Shown piece after piece: positions 27,142 through 35,567 of a stretch of DNA of 64,000 nucleotides. Below the pieces are notes generated by a model that worked only from the letters and a program-made list of their open reading frames with translations, was not told the origin of the DNA and ran no database searches. Numbering within the stretch: position 1 is the stretch's first letter; the number at the start of each line of letters is the position of its first letter. The stretch is taken from contig MKTJ01000066.1 of NCBI GenBank assembly GCA_001898225.1, forward strand, positions 1 through 64,000, written 5' to 3'. The position numbers and the translations under genes are program-made. Origin of the DNA: Chloroflexi bacterium 54-19. GTDB lineage: Bacteria; Chloroflexota; Chloroflexia; Chloroheliales; Chloroheliaceae.

Positions 27142-28284
27142 ATGGAACCTGCCGAAATGAGCAAGTTGACGGGCCATCGCCTCTCGCTAAAAGAGGCCGC
27201 CGAATGGACCCAGGAAAATGCCGCCAGCTTTGAAAGGGCCAAACCTTATGCCCCGAAAGGGTTACGGCAAGCCTGCGAGGACGGGCGTTTAGTGGCGGAG
27301 AAAGTCGGGGAAGGCAACCGGGCCATCTGGTATACCACGGTTGATGCCTTAAAACAATTTCTACTCGAAGAAAAAGGGCCTGGCCGCCCAACCAACCCGG
27401 CCAGAAAAGGAGCGCAAGTTATGCCTGTCGCAGAAGTGGAAAATCGCGAGTACCAGGGGATTACGCTGGGCCTTTGCAATCAAAAAGGCGGCGTGGGCAA
27501 GTCGAGTATCGCGGCGACCCTGGCGGCGGTCTATGCCTTGCGTGGTCTTAAAGTGCTGGTGATTGATAGCGACCCCCAGGGAAACGTGTCGCTGCAACTC
27601 GGCGTGGATGCCTTTGAACAAAAACTGGCCGGAACCATTTCCGACCTCTATCTCGAACGAGCGACCATTGGCGAACTGGCCGTCAAAACCATCGTGCCGG
27701 GGGTCTGGCTGGTACCCGCTACTGTTGAACTGGCCGAGGTAGAAATTACCCTTCCTAGCCTGGCCGGGAGCGACCTGCGGCTGGCTCTCGCCCTGGAAAA
27801 AGCCCGCCAGGACTACGACCTGGTTATCCTCGACAGCCCACCCAACCTGGGGAAATTTTGCGTCAATGTCCTGATAGCGGCCAACTGGTATTTAATTCCT
27901 GTTAACGATGCCTGGTCTCTCCGATCGGTCGCAGCCCTGACCAAAGTCGCCCGGAAGAACGGCAATTACTACAAAACGGTCAACAAACCTGCCGGGATTG
28001 TCATGAACATGATGGAACGGACCAGGGTCAAGCAGGAAATCAAAAGCACTGCCCAGGAGATGTACCCGGACCTTCTCCTGAACACCGAAATTCGCCGCTC
28101 CACCCTGGCCGGGGAAGCCTCAGCGATGTCTGCTCCCCTCCCTGTTTACGCCGCCAATAGCCCGGTCACCGAAGATTTTAACGAACTTGCCGACGAATTG
28201 GCCGGGCGCATCGGCCTCTATCTCCCCACTACCAGGGCTGTAAAAACCAGCCGGGTCAGTCGGTCAAGCAGAGTGGCCGGGTAA
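27142..28284 (+). CDS. parA: ParA-type partition ATPase with N-terminal DNA-binding region
   Basis: The 380-aa ATPase. The deviant Walker A KGGVGKSS starts at K115, Walker A' is VIDSDPQGN and Walker B VILDSPPNLGKF. The first 100 residues (LKEAAEWTQENAASFERAK, YTTVDALKQFLLEE) form an extra domain with a helix-turn-helix look, as in type Ia plasmid ParA proteins that repress their own operon. It positions the replicon by moving on nucleoid DNA under ParB control. The next gene is parB, 26 nt on. No strong Shine-Dalgarno; ATG at 27157 is an alternative start. Confidence 0.92.
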   Translation: MEPAEMSKLTGHRLSLKEAAEWTQENAASFERAKPYAPKGLRQACEDGRLVAEKVGEGNRAIWYTTVDALKQFLLEEKGPGRPTNPARKGAQVMPVAEVENREYQGITLGLCNQKGGVGKSSIAATLAAVYALRGLKVLVIDSDPQGNVSLQLGVDAFEQKLAGTISDLYLERATIGELAVKTIVPGVWLVPATVELAEVEITLPSLAGSDLRLALALEKARQDYDLVILDSPPNLGKFCVNVLIAANWYLIPVNDAWSLRSVAALTKVARKNGNYYKTVNKPAGIVMNMMERTRVKQEIKSTAQEMYPDLLLNTEIRRSTLAGEASAMSAPLPVYAANSPVTEDFNELADELAGRIGLYLPTTRAVKTSRVSRSSRVAG

Positions 28285-28310
28285 ATAAATCACCAGACAA
28301 AGGGATAATT

Positions 28311-29441
28311 ATGTCAAGTTCTAAATTTTCACGCAATATCAAGGGTCGCATTTCCAGCATGGCTAATTGGAGCGGGGGCCTACCTGAGGAAGAAAACGAG
28401 GAGCCGAAAGCTTTTGGTGAAAAGCTGCGCCAGGAGATGGAGGCGGCTACCGCCACGGTCCCTATCCAGGAGGTCGAACTCGAATTACTGCTCGACAACC
28501 CCTACCAGTACCTGGCCCGCCGGAACATGGATGAAACCACCATGCAAGAACTGGTCGATTCGATAAAAAATAATGGGTTTTACGGGGCCCTGTTAGCCCG
28601 CCGGAAAACCGGGCAGGCCGGAAGGCTGGAAGTAGCTTACGGTCACCGCCGGAAGGAAGCAGCCCGGCGTGTCGGTCTCAAATCCGTTCCGGTCAAGATT
28701 GTCGAGTTGAACGACTCTGAAATGGCCCGGATTATGGCGAGCGAGAACTTTTCCCGGCTCGACCTGGACCCCATCGGAGAGGCCAATGTGGTCGGGTTCC
28801 TGGCCGAACAGCAAAATTTGTCAGCGCGAGAAATCGCCCAAATTGTGGGCAAGAAAAGAGGGTGGGTCGAATCCCGGCTGGCCCTCTATAACGCCCCGGT
28901 TATTCTCAAACAAATGGTGGAAGAAAAACCGGCTACTTTCAGTCATGTACCTCTCCTTCTCAGGCTCAGGAAAGACGAACGGCAATTAAAGCAATTGGTC
29001 GAGGAGGTTCTAGACGAAGAGTTAACCCTGGAAGAACTGCGGGGCCGGGTCGAAAAGAAAAGCAAACCTGAAAACAGTCCCTCAACCCCAGGTTTGGAAG
29101 AAAACACTTTCCCCTCTACACCAGCCGGTGATCCAATTGTGATTAATCCGACAAATTCCATGGCACATGGAAATAGTTATGAAAATCACAATCAAACCAG
29201 CGAAAAGGAAGAAACACTAGGAAAACTCAAAACGACTCCTGGCGGTCAAACCGGCCTAAAAGGAAGTCCGGTCAGTGCGACCGATAAAACAGCGGGAGCT
29301 GACCTTGAACAACAGATAACCAAACTTGAAGTATTGGTCAAGGGGTTGAGCCTGCACCGTCCCGAAACCCTTACCTGGTCCGTCCGTTCGCGACTTCAGA
29401 AGGTTTCACAAATCCTGAAAGAGATGGTTGGCGGTGATTAA
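28311..29441 (+). CDS. parB: ParB-type partition protein
   Basis: The 376-aa protein. The N-terminal ParB/CTPase fold has LLLDNPYQYLARRNMDETTMQELVDSI, then the nucleotide motif YGHRRKEAARRVG and ENFSRLDLDPIGEA. The helix-turn-helix follows (NLSAREIAQIVGKKRGWVESRLALY, about residues 165-195). After about residue 250 comes a polar, low-complexity linker and a short C-terminal helix region probably used for dimerisation. It loads on parS as a CTP-dependent clamp. Two parS-like sites flank the parAB genes (26951 and 29647). Confidence 0.92.
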   Translation: MSSSKFSRNIKGRISSMANWSGGLPEEENEEPKAFGEKLRQEMEAATATVPIQEVELELLLDNPYQYLARRNMDETTMQELVDSIKNNGFYGALLARRKTGQAGRLEVAYGHRRKEAARRVGLKSVPVKIVELNDSEMARIMASENFSRLDLDPIGEANVVGFLAEQQNLSAREIAQIVGKKRGWVESRLALYNAPVILKQMVEEKPATFSHVPLLLRLRKDERQLKQLVEEVLDEELTLEELRGRVEKKSKPENSPSTPGLEENTFPSTPAGDPIVINPTNSMAHGNSYENHNQTSEKEETLGKLKTTPGGQTGLKGSPVSATDKTAGADLEQQITKLEVLVKGLSLHRPETLTWSVRSRLQKVSQILKEMVGGD

Positions 29442-29774
29442 ACCCCAGGCAGGCCAGGTGGGTATATGCACTTTACTTTACATAAATAAAATAGAATGCG
29501 CAAATTTGTGTACAGAGTCATTATATACAATTTATAAGTATTCTGTTATTGAATAAAACAAAAACTCAGTTTGAACTAGGATAGTTCGCAAGATTGCTAA
29601 TAAGAACTTATTTTTTCGAAAACGTTTCTATTAACATTTGTGGATATGTATCACGTGAAACGCTTTATCCGGCAATTTGATATAATAAATGAAATAAGGG
29701 CATACGGCGGCAGGTTTGCCTGGAAAATCTCGCACAACTGAGCAAGGTTGGAAATCAACAAAAAGGACTTAACA
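29442..29774. other. AT-rich control region between parB and the putative initiator
   Basis: Contains a parS-like site (29647-29662) and a TATAAT box (29681-29686), with no good -35 box. The parS-like site sits just upstream of that box, where a -35 element would lie. Confidence 0.55.
29647..29662. promoter_or_regulatory. parS-like ParB-binding site, upstream of the putative initiator
   Basis: TGTATCACGTGAAACG agrees with TGTTTCACGTGAAACA at 14 of 16 positions and keeps the central TCACGTGAAAC intact. Confidence 0.7.
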
Positions 29775-31547
29775 ATGGCAAGGGTCGTAAGAAATAAAAA
29801 TATTGACTCTGATAAATTTGGCGGTCACCTGAGAGATATAAATGTAGGCCGGGAGTCTGCCGAAATTACTGTGTTGAGCGCCGAACGACGTGCCCTGTTA
29901 ATAGAAGGTATCCAAAGAATAAAAGCAGCGGCGGACGACCAGCCCCTCAAAATAAAGGTTACCGACCCCGAAATTAGAAAACAGGTTATTGAGCTTTATC
30001 GCGACGCTCTTATATTGATGAAAGAGCCCCAGAATACCAGCTATATCCCAGACCTGATTTATTTCTTCGAACTGGTGATGTGGCTCGGCGGCAAAGAGGC
30101 CGGTATCCCTGAAGAACAAATCGAACGGGAAATGCCTCGCAGCCTGGAGGGGTTCCGGGAAGCCACGGAAAGAATCGAAGAAATTATCAGCTATCTCGAA
30201 GAAGGCACCCTCGAACAATTGGACGGCCTGGGTGACGCCAACCTGGTAACTATGGCCTCTCTGATTTACCAGGTCGCCCGCGAGACGGTCAGCAAAAATA
30301 CTTTCGAACAGATTGAGGGCGTACCCTGGCCGACCGCCCGTTTCCAGAAGGGCAACTCACACGGCCAGATTCAACTCCGCCCTATCTCTATGGACGACCT
30401 GGACCAGTTGTTACTCCCCCCGGAAAAAATCGAGGAATTTGCTGCCAGGATGTGGGAGCAGCGGGAGGAACTCTCCGATCTTGATGCCGACGTGCTGGAT
30501 GTTCTGTGTCACGTCTGGCTGGAACAGGTCAGTTCCCCCAAGGATTGGGCCTATGCCGATGTGGATAAACTTGCCTCCCTACGGGGTATCCAGAAACAAA
30601 AGAAAGAAAACGGCAAAGAAGGAGCCTATCCAAAAGGGGCACGGGTCGCCCTCTTAAAAGCCCTGACCCATATCCAGAACCTCTGGCTTAATGTCGGCCA
30701 GATGGAGGTTTACGAGGGCGATAACTATGATGGCCGCAAACGCAAGACCATAAAACGGGATGTCCAGAGCCGCGCCTTTATGATTTCCGACCGGGTCGGG
30801 CAACTTCGCATTGATGGCTTTATGGATGTACATAGCTTCCGGTTCCAACCGGGGGCGCTGTTCGGGGCTTATCTCTACGGGCCCGGTCGCCAGACCGCCC
30901 TTTTATCGGCCAAGGCCATCGAGTACGACCCCTATCGCCAGAAATGGGAAAAACGGTTAGCCCGCTACCTGAGCTGGCAGTGGCGCGTCCAGGCCCGGCG
31001 CAGCGATTATTTGCGGCCCTACCGGGTAGCTACTTTATTGGAAGCTATCGGCGGTGAATTCTTTGTCAACCGCCCCACCCGCACCAGGGAACGCCTCGAA
31101 AAAGCCCTCGACCTTTTGCAGGCCGACGAAGTAATCGCCGATTGGTATTACGACCGCTGGGACGAAAAAGATGCCGAGATGGCAAGCTGGTTCGAGGTCT
31201 GGAAAAAAGCCACAATTCTTATAAAACCGCCGGAAGGAATCATTAACCTGTACAAGTCCATCGAAAGACCGCCCGAAACGGTCCTGGGATTGGAAGGGCC
31301 TGGCGGTAAAAACGGGCGTACCCTTAAAGGGAGTGGTCCAGATGGACCGGTGGCCGACCTGGTTAAAAACCGGCGTAAAAAACTGGGCCTTTCTCAGTTG
31401 GCGGTGGCTAACATATTGGAAGTAAACCAGGGCTATTTCAGCCGGTTAGAGCGCGGACACGTCAAACCTTCCCAGGAGATAGTGGACCGGATCTGGCGCT
31501 GGCTGGCCGATAGCGAAGAAACCCCGGCCACGGATGCCGAAGCCTAA
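29775..31547 (+). CDS. Putative replication initiator or origin-binding protein with C-terminal XRE helix-turn-helix
   Basis: 590 aa from ATG at 29775 (MARVVRNKN), with AAGGA seven nt upstream. A TTG at 29748 is in frame but inferior. No family is recognised for the first 520 residues. They are mostly helical, and a segment around residues 350-420 (DVHSFRFQPGALFGAYLYGPG, LARYLSWQWRVQARRSDYLRPYRVATLL) looks like a winged-helix region. The end is a clear XRE-type helix-turn-helix (LVKNRRKKLGLSQLAVANILEVNQ). It lies between parB and an array of iterons, the usual place of a plasmid initiator, so I infer that it binds the iterons. A regulator of replication is the alternative. Confidence 0.6.
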   Translation: MARVVRNKNIDSDKFGGHLRDINVGRESAEITVLSAERRALLIEGIQRIKAAADDQPLKIKVTDPEIRKQVIELYRDALILMKEPQNTSYIPDLIYFFELVMWLGGKEAGIPEEQIEREMPRSLEGFREATERIEEIISYLEEGTLEQLDGLGDANLVTMASLIYQVARETVSKNTFEQIEGVPWPTARFQKGNSHGQIQLRPISMDDLDQLLLPPEKIEEFAARMWEQREELSDLDADVLDVLCHVWLEQVSSPKDWAYADVDKLASLRGIQKQKKENGKEGAYPKGARVALLKALTHIQNLWLNVGQMEVYEGDNYDGRKRKTIKRDVQSRAFMISDRVGQLRIDGFMDVHSFRFQPGALFGAYLYGPGRQTALLSAKAIEYDPYRQKWEKRLARYLSWQWRVQARRSDYLRPYRVATLLEAIGGEFFVNRPTRTRERLEKALDLLQADEVIADWYYDRWDEKDAEMASWFEVWKKATILIKPPEGIINLYKSIERPPETVLGLEGPGGKNGRTLKGSGPDGPVADLVKNRRKKLGLSQLAVANILEVNQGYFSRLERGHVKPSQEIVDRIWRWLADSEETPATDAEA

Positions 31548-31592
31548 CTTATTTAAGACGCACCCCCCCGATTCATGCATAATATGCATGTT

Positions 31593-32098
31593 GGGTTACT
31601 TATCCTGACAGGGTTAGACGCGGTTAACGCCTTCTTTTCTAGAGGAAAAGAGGGCGTTTGTTTTCAGGGATGCCCCGACGCCCCTGGCCCCGATATGCAT
31701 GATATGCATCAAAGGTTACTTATCAATCCGGAATCATAAACCCTCAAAGAACCCCGACAGTTAAAATTTTATCCTGGTTCAGCACACCAGAAGACCCTTT
31801 TAGCAGGTAACTAATCCCGACCTGTGACCCCTCTGGAAAACCAGCCATTTCATGCATATATGCAGGTTGGGTTACTTATCGGTACAGACTAAAATACCGC
31901 TCACCTGACCTCAAACAAAACCACGAGTTTACATAAAATAACATTTGAAGCATGGTAAGCCGGGGATTTAATGCATATTATGCAAGTTGGGTTACTTATC
32001 TTTCCACCGTGACTTCAGACCAAAATATGCATATTATGCAAGTTGGGTTACTTATCCGGTTGGATAGGTTACTTATCGAGTCACCTGGGTTACTTATC
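31593..32098 (+). repeat. Seven direct repeats (iterons) with core RGGTTACTTATC
   Basis: Copies at 31593-31604, 31713-31724, 31869-31880, 31989-32000, 32045-32056, 32066-32077 and 32087-32098. Five read GGGTTACTTATC and two AGGTTACTTATC. The last three start exactly 21 bp apart (two helical turns). The first five are preceded within about 20 bp by ATGCAT-type inverted repeats. This is the classical layout of an iteron origin, next to genes for partition and replication proteins. Confidence 0.88.
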
Positions 32099-32392
32099 AA
32101 GACTTTGAATCAATATTTTGAACCTGAAAAAGGGATTATGCATCCCTAATAAGATTCATGATTCTAAACAGACCATGCATTTTCTTTACATAAAATGCGG
32201 TAGTGTACAATCACTAAGGGAGGAAAGGAAGATTCCTTTCTCAGGCTGCGCTTCTTTATATATAGCCAATATGCATCAACAGAAACGAGCCTGTTATCCG
32301 GTTGAGAAGGGTAGTAAACTTTTTTCACTACCAGACGGAGGAATTAAGTAAGGTTGTCGAAGACCTCTTAAGAGAGGTTGGTATAAATGACA

Positions 32393-32430
32393 AAAATCCG
32401 AGAGAGTTTAGCCGCCATCTCGGATTTTTT
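32393..32430 (+). terminator. Terminator-like hairpin upstream of the RepO-like gene
   Basis: AAAATCCGAGA (32393-32403) pairs with TCTCGGATTTT (32418-32428), with a T run to 32430. It stands 115 nt before the RepO-like gene, so it ends a leader transcript or acts as an attenuator. Confidence 0.75.
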
Positions 32431-32545
32431 AGAAGAACAAGCCCTTAGGGTGGACTTTTTATGTTTATTTTTCCGGCTGCTGGTAACAGCCTGAATAAAA
32501 GGTAACATAATCGGGAATCCCTGTCAAGGGAATGGAGATTTTGTT

Positions 32546-33874
32546 ATGCTTAAAAATGCCGGTCCTAATTTTTGGGAAGCTGCCGGGAATATTACCTTCA
32601 CGGCTATCCCTAACAACTTCCTGGATAATATCGCCCCTACCCTCAATCCCAGCGAACTGCGAGTGATGCTCTATATTTACCGCCATACGTTGGGCTTTCA
32701 GAAATTAACCGATACCATCAGTTACGACCAGTTCTTGAACGGGCAGGTCACTCATAACAACCGCAGCCTGGATAAAGGCGCCGGGATCTCCCGGAATTCT
32801 CTGGTAGCCGCGCTCGCCTCCCTGGAAAATAAAGCGCTCATCCGGCGCCAGCACAACGGCAAATATGGGCCGGTGACCATCAAACTCCAACCGTCCGCCC
32901 TATCCGACTCTGCCGAGAGCACCCCGGCAAAAACATCCGTCGCCAGAAAAGAAACAAGGAACCTGGCGGAAGGGGCAACCAGGGCCAAGCCCGCTAAAGC
33001 TGTAACTGATCAAACCGGAAAGGCGGAAGTAAGCGGACCAGCAGAGGACCAAAAGTTGGACCGGCCAATAGATTCGGAAGGCTTCCATATTACCGGGCAG
33101 GCCCAGGTTTTGACGGAAAATGAGGTTTGTGAGACCCAAAAATTGGTCTTTACAAAAGAAACCAAAACCCAAAAACAAAATAAACCGGTTCAGACGGTGG
33201 GCGCACAGATAGCGCAGGGTAGCCAGTTAATTACAACAAACATACCGGGCATTTCAACCACGGATGCTAACAGACTGGCTGAGCAAGCCTTTGCCAATGG
33301 CCGCGACCAGGCTTATATTTCGCGCTTAGTCCGTCACGTCACTGGCAACCCGGCTATTCGCGTTCCGGCGGCGGTCCTGACTACTCTGGTAAGGTCTAAC
33401 GAGGATCGTTTAACCCCTGATTCATCCACGACGCCTGGGAATAGTTCAAAGCGGCAGTTTGTGCCTGGCCTTTCGGCTAAAAAGAGCCTTAAACCGGCGC
33501 AGCAATCCGCCTACCCTTCGAGCGGGAAGAAAATTGATTTTAGTAAATACGGGCCTCTCTCGCCCGCTTTGTCCGTCGAAGCACCGGATGTCCTTCCCGA
33601 ACCGTCCGGTCGTTCTTCGGTGTCTGGGGCCGAAAGCCCGGCGCAGCCTCACTCCGGCAACCTCATAGACGCGCACCTGAAATACTCCTTACAAGAGTTC
33701 GACAGCCGCCTGGCCGTTTATGTGCGCCACCTCGTGGTTGAGGGAAGTTTACTAAAGATAGGGTTTTTTGGCGCGAAACACCCCCATGAGACAGAATTGG
33801 CTGACTGGCTGTCCAGTGTAAAAATTTATTACCCGGAGGTCAGGGCTATCCAGGTTATGGAGCAACTATTTTAA
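32546..33874 (+). CDS. RepO-like replication protein (phage replication protein O / replisome organizer type)
   Basis: The 442-aa protein. The N-terminal 110 residues match the phage RepO winged helix: FTAIPNNFLDNIAPTLNPSELRVMLYIYRHTLGF, then ISYDQFLNG, GAGISRNSLVAALASLENKALIRR. Such proteins recruit the replicative helicase to the origin. The middle (about 120-390) is Pro/Ser/Thr/Lys-rich and probably disordered. It contains a short conserved-looking helix (ADRLAEQAFANGRDQAYISRL-type region) and ends with a folded 60-residue segment (LAVYVRHLVVEGSLLKIGFF). GGAG precedes the ATG. Its place just after the iterons supports a role in replication initiation. Confidence 0.75.
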   Translation: MLKNAGPNFWEAAGNITFTAIPNNFLDNIAPTLNPSELRVMLYIYRHTLGFQKLTDTISYDQFLNGQVTHNNRSLDKGAGISRNSLVAALASLENKALIRRQHNGKYGPVTIKLQPSALSDSAESTPAKTSVARKETRNLAEGATRAKPAKAVTDQTGKAEVSGPAEDQKLDRPIDSEGFHITGQAQVLTENEVCETQKLVFTKETKTQKQNKPVQTVGAQIAQGSQLITTNIPGISTTDANRLAEQAFANGRDQAYISRLVRHVTGNPAIRVPAAVLTTLVRSNEDRLTPDSSTTPGNSSKRQFVPGLSAKKSLKPAQQSAYPSSGKKIDFSKYGPLSPALSVEAPDVLPEPSGRSSVSGAESPAQPHSGNLIDAHLKYSLQEFDSRLAVYVRHLVVEGSLLKIGFFGAKHPHETELADWLSSVKIYYPEVRAIQVMEQLF

Positions 33875-34236
33875 CATCTTAATATTATGGTTTTAGCTTT
33901 ATATAGAGGGTATTAAATCTGCTTCTATTTAGCAAAGTTGAATCAGCTACGAATGACCGGAGTTACAAAAAATTGAGTTTCTTTTAGGATTATCTTTTAG
34001 GATTATAAGGAAAGATAGGTAAATTAGGAAGAAAATACTAACCAGGGAGACTAAATTCACTTGCTTTGCAGCGCTATTTTAGGTTAATCTTATAGTGGTC
34101 GTGATGTTTTTATATTAAAATGACTTGAAAAAAGTTAATCCATTATATTACATTCCCAGTTAATCCTTCGTTGGTTTTAGCAAGTTGTAGCCTGACCCAA
34201 CTCGTTTTAACCCTTTATTAATTGGGAATCAAAATA
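33875..34236. other. AT-rich leader region of the first pilin-like gene
   Basis: No gene. It resembles the region before the second pilin-like gene, and both end with the same conserved block (34173-34213 here). Confidence 0.6.
34173..34213 (+). promoter_or_regulatory. Conserved leader block of pilin-like gene 1
   Basis: Begins GGTTTTAGCAAGTTG and ends CCCAACTCGTTTTAACCC. AGTTG and CAACT can form a hairpin. It is nearly identical to 35507-35546, 24 nt before the start codon in this copy. Confidence 0.55.
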
Positions 34237-35034
34237 ATGCCTGAGGTCAAATATAGAGTTAAAAGAATCAGGGTTGCAAAAGGTAAATTGCAGCCTGTCG
34301 GCGGTCAAAGTCTACTTGAGTACAGCCTCTTGATCGCCCTGATTGCAGTAGTTGTAATTGTATCGGTCCTTACCATCGGTCCCTGGATCGCAGATATGTT
34401 TAGCACGGTTACCAAGTCCCAGGACGCTTCGAGCAGTTTTATCCCGCCGATTTCGTACGGTCCCCTGGCGACAACCAATGCGGCTAATCCCACCGGTGGT
34501 AGTGGCGGAGGAGGAGGTTCCTCTCCTACCAGCACAGCGGAACCACCGACCGCTACCCCGGTTCCTACGAATACACCTGTCCCCACCACGACGGCTACAA
34601 GTACTCCTGTGCCCACCCCAACCCCGCAACCCACAAGTACCGCTACCCCGGTACCCGCTACGAATACGCCAGTGCCGACCAGTACACCGCTACCACCAAC
34701 CGCGACACCTCGACCCACCAATACTCCCCTACCACCGACGAATACACCGGTGCCAGCGACCGCTACACCGCTACCCAAAACCTTGGCAGCACCGAACCTT
34801 TCGTTAACCACATCGGTTTTCGGGTTATATGTAAATTTATCCTGGAACAGTTACCCGGCGGGAGTAACCTTCCAGTTATATCGCAACTTTAACAATGCCG
34901 GGTTTACGCCGTATAGGACATTTCCGAGTGGGACTACCAGCTTTGGCGAATATGTTTTTGGCTCGGCCAGGTATTACCTTGTGGCGACCGACGGGACTAA
35001 TTTTAGCCCACCCTCAAATCAAGTATCGAATTAG
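34237..35034 (+). CDS. Flp-type pilin-like protein with Pro/Thr stalk and Fn3-like tip
   Basis: 265 aa from ATG at 34237 (MPEVKYRV); a TTG 15 nt earlier is unlikely. The N-terminus has a basic stretch followed by GQSLLEYSLLIALIAVVVIV, the type IVb (Flp/Tad) pilin signature with G as cleavage point and Glu at +5. Next come about 45 residues of pilin body, a Gly/Ser linker, about 90 residues of TATPVPT-type repeats, and an 80-residue C-terminal domain (LAAPNLSLTTSVFGLYVNLSWNS) like fibronectin III. Probably a surface filament subunit or adhesin. A paralogue follows. No Tad machinery is in the window. Confidence 0.8.
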   Translation: MPEVKYRVKRIRVAKGKLQPVGGQSLLEYSLLIALIAVVVIVSVLTIGPWIADMFSTVTKSQDASSSFIPPISYGPLATTNAANPTGGSGGGGGSSPTSTAEPPTATPVPTNTPVPTTTATSTPVPTPTPQPTSTATPVPATNTPVPTSTPLPPTATPRPTNTPLPPTNTPVPATATPLPKTLAAPNLSLTTSVFGLYVNLSWNSYPAGVTFQLYRNFNNAGFTPYRTFPSGTTSFGEYVFGSARYYLVATDGTNFSPPSNQVSN

Positions 35035-35040
35035 GTTATG

Positions 35041-35083
35041 AAAAAGAACCCCGTTTGGAGAAATCCGCCTGGAGTTCTTTTTC
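35041..35083 (+). terminator. Terminator of pilin-like gene 1
   Basis: AAAAAGAAC (35041-35049) pairs with GTTCTTTTT (35074-35082). Confidence 0.75.
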
Positions 35084-35567
35084 TGCATATGCCCGTCAAT
35101 TCGTAGCCGAGGATAACCTGTTGAAGGTCTGGTTTACCAGAATGAAGTCCCTGGGGGTAGAATAAGCTTCCGGGTTATCCAGGAATAATTTATGACCGTA
35201 CACTCGGAATATTCTAATTATTGAATGACTATTTTAATACTTTAAATTGGAAAATTATAAAAAGGGTATTACATACTCCAGAACCTGTCTGCTGTTAAAT
35301 AACACATATAAAGAAAATTTAATGATTTTTTATAATTTTAGGAGAGCTTTTATAAAATAGGAATAAAATACTAAGGAAAGTAGCAGTTTCGACTTGCCAT
35401 TTGGCCCATTTTTGGTTAGTCTTATATGAGGCATTTTTGTTTTTATACAAAACTGGCTGGCCAGAAATTTTTCGTAATATTATATCCCTAATTTAGTTAT
35501 ATCGGTGGTTTAGCAAGTTGCAGCCTGGCCCAACTCGTTTTAACCCGCATATTTGGAAGTTTAAATA
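35084..35567. other. AT-rich leader region of pilin-like gene 2
   Basis: No complete gene. A 26-residue open stretch at 35085-35165 reads like protein (AYARQFVAEDNLLKVWF) but has no start, so it may be a gene remnant. The rest resembles the leader of pilin-like gene 1. Confidence 0.5.
35507..35546 (+). promoter_or_regulatory. Conserved leader block of pilin-like gene 2
   Basis: Begins GGTTTAGCAAGTTG and ends CCCAACTCGTTTTAACCC, matching 34173-34213 except for single changes in the loop (T/C and A/G) and one T less at the left end. The stem AGTTG/CAACT is kept. Confidence 0.55.

Larger units (their letters stand above)
31548..32545. other. Replication origin region (about 1 kb, non-coding)
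   Basis: Holds seven iterons, four ATGCAT-based palindromes, an AT-rich stretch (32105-32220) and a terminator-like hairpin before the RepO-like gene. The small open frames across it are by-products of the repeats. Confidence 0.75.

Noticed and set aside
31952..32351. Small genes inside the origin region
   Set aside because: Open frames made by the iterons; no ribosome-binding site and no protein-like composition.
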